A stretch of DNA of 64,000 nt from Rhizobium sp. BK313 (GTDB lineage Bacteria > Pseudomonadota > Alphaproteobacteria > Rhizobiales > Rhizobiaceae): NCBI RefSeq assembly GCF_014193655.1, contig NZ_JACHZQ010000004.1:186001-250000 (forward strand), given 5' to 3'. The notes under the pieces were generated by a model. The model did not search any database, was not told the DNA's origin, and was given only the letters and a program-made list of their open reading frames with translations. The position numbers and the translations under genes were made by a program. Shown here one piece after another: positions 61,976-64,000 of the stretch; the first letter of the stretch is position 1, and each line of letters opens with the position of its first letter.

Positions 61976-63238
61976 CTAATTCGGTGTCGCCGCGCGATGA
62001 TCATTTCGTATTACTGATGATATCTCGGCGACAATATTCTGATCCCTCCGGGTGAGATTCCGACGCATATCGGCAATTCCGCCTTCGGCCTGCGACATAA
62101 TCGCACGATGGCGCAACGATTCGATTCCTTCCGAATCGGCCGCTCTCAGCAATCGGGCAATATCGGACGGAGACGTCCCGCCGCCGTTGAGGAAATAGGA
62201 TTGTCGGTCAACCGAACGGAAGAAGCCCTCGACCTTCTTGTCCCAGCCAAGACCGACATGTGGAATCCCGAGGGAATAGGCTGCGATACAGGCATGCAGC
62301 CTGTGGGCAAGGATGACGTCGGTCGACAGAAGTATCCGAATCAGCTCTTCCGGCAAACATGGACGCGGGGCAAGTTGGAGTGCACCGGTTGCAGCAAGTC
62401 GGTGCATCGAAGCTTCGTCCCGTATCCGCTGAGCAAAGATCTGGTCCTCGCTGGCGCCGTTGCAAAAGAGACGGACGTGGTATCCATCCTGGACCAGCAG
62501 TCGAATCAGATCGCGATATTCCGCGATGTCCCTCAACGGGATGGCCGAGGCTTTCTGGCTCGCATGCCGTTGCAGAATGACAGGCTCCGTCACGCATAGG
62601 CCGACTATCGGCTGATGTCTCGATGACGCCGAACTCTGGGCATCGCTGACAAGCGCTCGGGTCAGCAGTCCCGGGTCGTGAACGATCTTTGCTTCCGGCC
62701 CCTCAGGAAAATGTCGACGCCAACTGTCTTGGGCGAAGCTGTCACGCACGGAGAGATGGACGAGATTGGTTCGCTTCAGCCGGCCAAAAAGGCGCGACGC
62801 CGGCGCAGACCAATGCCCGCTGACGCCGACAGCATAGATCGCCAGTGGGCGATTGTGGCGCCGGACACAATCAAGCACAGTGCCAACTTTCAATGGAAAA
62901 TTCAGATCGTCATCCTGAAAGAGATTGCCGCCGCCAATCACCACTGCATCCGCTGCGGCGATCTTGGCATCCCATTTGCCGCGCAATTTCCTCAGCGTGC
63001 GCCCCAGGACATAGCCCACCGCCCAACGCCGCGCAAAACCGGGCAGACGATGCAACACCTTCAACGCCTGCTGGCGCCGACCGCTTCCGCCCATGCCGAA
63101 CCCTTCCCGTCCGGCGAGATCGATCGTCTCCACCTCGATGTGGCCGGCACCCCTGATCAGACCGGCCTCGATGCATTGCGCCAGGAGACCATCTCCGAGA
63201 TTTTCGCTGTATTTGACATTGAATACGACAATCTTCAC
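61976..63238 (-). CDS. Polysaccharide pyruvyl transferase family protein
   Basis: Protein of 420 residues with the pyruvyl-transferase fold. The GTG start at 63238 overlaps the upstream gene's stop by four bases. VVFNVKYSENLGDGLLAQCI is the N-x-G-D N terminus, AVVIGGGNLFQDDDLNFPL the family G-G-G motif, HLSVRDSFAQDSW and ILAHRLHACIAAYSLGIPHV further hallmarks (H-R-x-H). It would add a ketal pyruvate to a sugar. It is co-translated with a polymerase-like protein, so it most likely belongs to a second surface-polysaccharide locus to the right. It is distinct from ExoV in sequence and length. Confidence 0.88.
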   Translation of the reverse strand: MKIVVFNVKYSENLGDGLLAQCIEAGLIRGAGHIEVETIDLAGREGFGMGGSGRRQQALKVLHRLPGFARRWAVGYVLGRTLRKLRGKWDAKIAAADAVVIGGGNLFQDDDLNFPLKVGTVLDCVRRHNRPLAIYAVGVSGHWSAPASRLFGRLKRTNLVHLSVRDSFAQDSWRRHFPEGPEAKIVHDPGLLTRALVSDAQSSASSRHQPIVGLCVTEPVILQRHASQKASAIPLRDIAEYRDLIRLLVQDGYHVRLFCNGASEDQIFAQRIRDEASMHRLAATGALQLAPRPCLPEELIRILLSTDVILAHRLHACIAAYSLGIPHVGLGWDKKVEGFFRSVDRQSYFLNGGGTSPSDIARLLRAADSEGIESLRHRAIMSQAEGGIADMRRNLTRRDQNIVAEISSVIRNDHRAATPN

Positions 63239-64000
63239 TGCAATCTCCCCACAACACCAATCTGTTGCATGCGCGCCGCCGGCGCGTTGCTCACGCGAAC
63301 CAGAGATGGGACGGTGAGGGCGGAGACGCTGCCTGCGAGAATGTAGAACATCAACCCGAGGTCATAGACCGTGCCCGAAGTGGCGGCCGACACCAGCACG
63401 GTGATGAACCCGGCCTTGGCGGCGCGCGCGACGGCCGCTGCCTCCCGTAACGGCAGATTCCCAGGTCGCGTATCGGCTTTCAGGATCAGCATCACGAAGA
63501 TCCCAAAGATCAGTGCGCCGATGATGCCGAGATTAGACAACAGCACGAGGCCGAAACTCGAGGCGCGCGCGCTGCCCAATCCAGCGCCGAAGCCACGTGT
63601 GTCGACAAATGTCTGGTAGGCCATGGCATTCCACATGAAGCGTTCGCGCCCGGACTGGCTGTCTGCCTTCGAGAACAACATCTCGTCGAGGAAGTCGTTT
63701 AAGCCGTTGGCAAGATCCGGCATGGCGATCAGGACGAAAAGGATGACAAGCGGCATCGCGGCCATGATGGCGACGATCATGACAGGGCGTCCGGCACCGG
63801 GTTCGTGGCGCGAAGCCAGAAAGGATTGCAGGCAAAGAACCGGCAAGACCGCGCCAAGACCGACGAGGGCCGTCGCCGACGTCGAGAGGATCAGCGCCAC
63901 CAGAAGCAGGGCGGCTATGATACCGGTGGCGCGGGACCGAATGCCGCTGAGCCATAGGCTGGCGATCATCGCAAAGAGCACAAGCGTGAAGTCGGCAAAG
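63235..64000 (-). CDS. O-antigen ligase/EPS polymerase-like membrane protein (N terminus beyond window)
   Basis: C-terminal 254 codons of a polytopic membrane protein; the frame is open to base 64000 (FADFTLVLFAMIASLWLSG at the edge), so the true start lies outside. About six hydrophobic segments and a periplasmic loop with KADSQSGRERFMWNAMAYQT and RGFGAGLGSARASSF, resembling the G-R-x-x-x-W and G-x-G-x-G-S-x-R-A-S-S region of Wzy/WaaL-type polymerases. It resembles ExoQ in type but not in detail. Its stop overlaps the pyruvyl transferase start. Confidence 0.8.
   Translation of the reverse strand, partial: FADFTLVLFAMIASLWLSGIRSRATGIIAALLLVALILSTSATALVGLGAVLPVLCLQSFLASRHEPGAGRPVMIVAIMAAMPLVILFVLIAMPDLANGLNDFLDEMLFSKADSQSGRERFMWNAMAYQTFVDTRGFGAGLGSARASSFGLVLLSNLGIIGALIFGIFVMLILKADTRPGNLPLREAAAVARAAKAGFITVLVSAATSGTVYDLGLMFYILAGSVSALTVPSLVRVSNAPAARMQQIGVVGRLQ

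Noticed and set aside
1..64000. tRNA genes, insertion sequences, phage genes or CRISPR arrays
   Set aside because: I looked for cloverleaf-like sequences, transposase or integrase motifs and regularly spaced repeats and found none.

Overview
The window looks like a replicon of a Rhizobiaceae member (Rhizobium/Agrobacterium/Sinorhizobium group). The evidence is a near-complete succinoglycan (exo) gene cluster in the Sinorhizobium meliloti gene order, an aerobic (Cob-type) cobalamin cluster, rhizopine-type mocDEF genes, many sugar ABC transporters and a rhizobial-type intergenic repeat. The sequence is GC-rich, and the only long AT-rich stretches are promoter regions. I saw no tRNA, rRNA, CRISPR array, insertion sequence or replication origin.

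Layout. 1-2683: end of a peptide-type ABC operon (dppB-like permease, family-5 binding protein) with an FCD/GntR regulator. 2872-8336: amino-sugar locus with a UTRA/GntR regulator, a fused NanE-NanK protein and a MalEFG-type importer without its own ATPase. 8365-14318: LacI regulator divergent from a ribose-type importer with two permeases; two LacI-type operators lie between them. 14449-22087: cobFGHI J-(K reversed)-LM, then nikR. 22123-26953: IolI-like isomerase, LacI-type regulator and mocDEF-like oxygenase operon, sharing TTCCATCA-type operators. 27036-28611: FMN reductase and EamA exporter.

28673-48698 is the succinoglycan cluster: exoP-N-O-M-A-L-K-H (one minus-strand operon), exoT, exoW-exoV, exoU-exoX, and exoY-F-Q-Z. 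ExoY starts the lipid-linked repeat; ExoA, L, M, O, U and W extend it; ExoH, V and Z decorate it; ExoT flips it; ExoQ, F and P polymerise and export it; ExoK trims the product. exoB and exoI are not present.

48706-52084: ECF sigma factor, membrane anti-sigma factor, YVTN beta-propeller protein and DUF305 protein, all on the minus strand. 52245-59925: ribose-type importer, aldo/keto reductase, altronate-dehydratase-like protein and an unusual GntR regulator with two winged helices; probably a sugar or sugar-acid catabolic module. 59991-64000: LuxR-type regulator with a degenerate receiver (and a possible leader ORF), a Crp/Fnr regulator, then a polysaccharide pyruvyl transferase and a polymerase-like membrane protein cut by the window edge, which suggests a second polysaccharide locus.

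All gene names rest on recognition of sequence and gene order, not on a database search.
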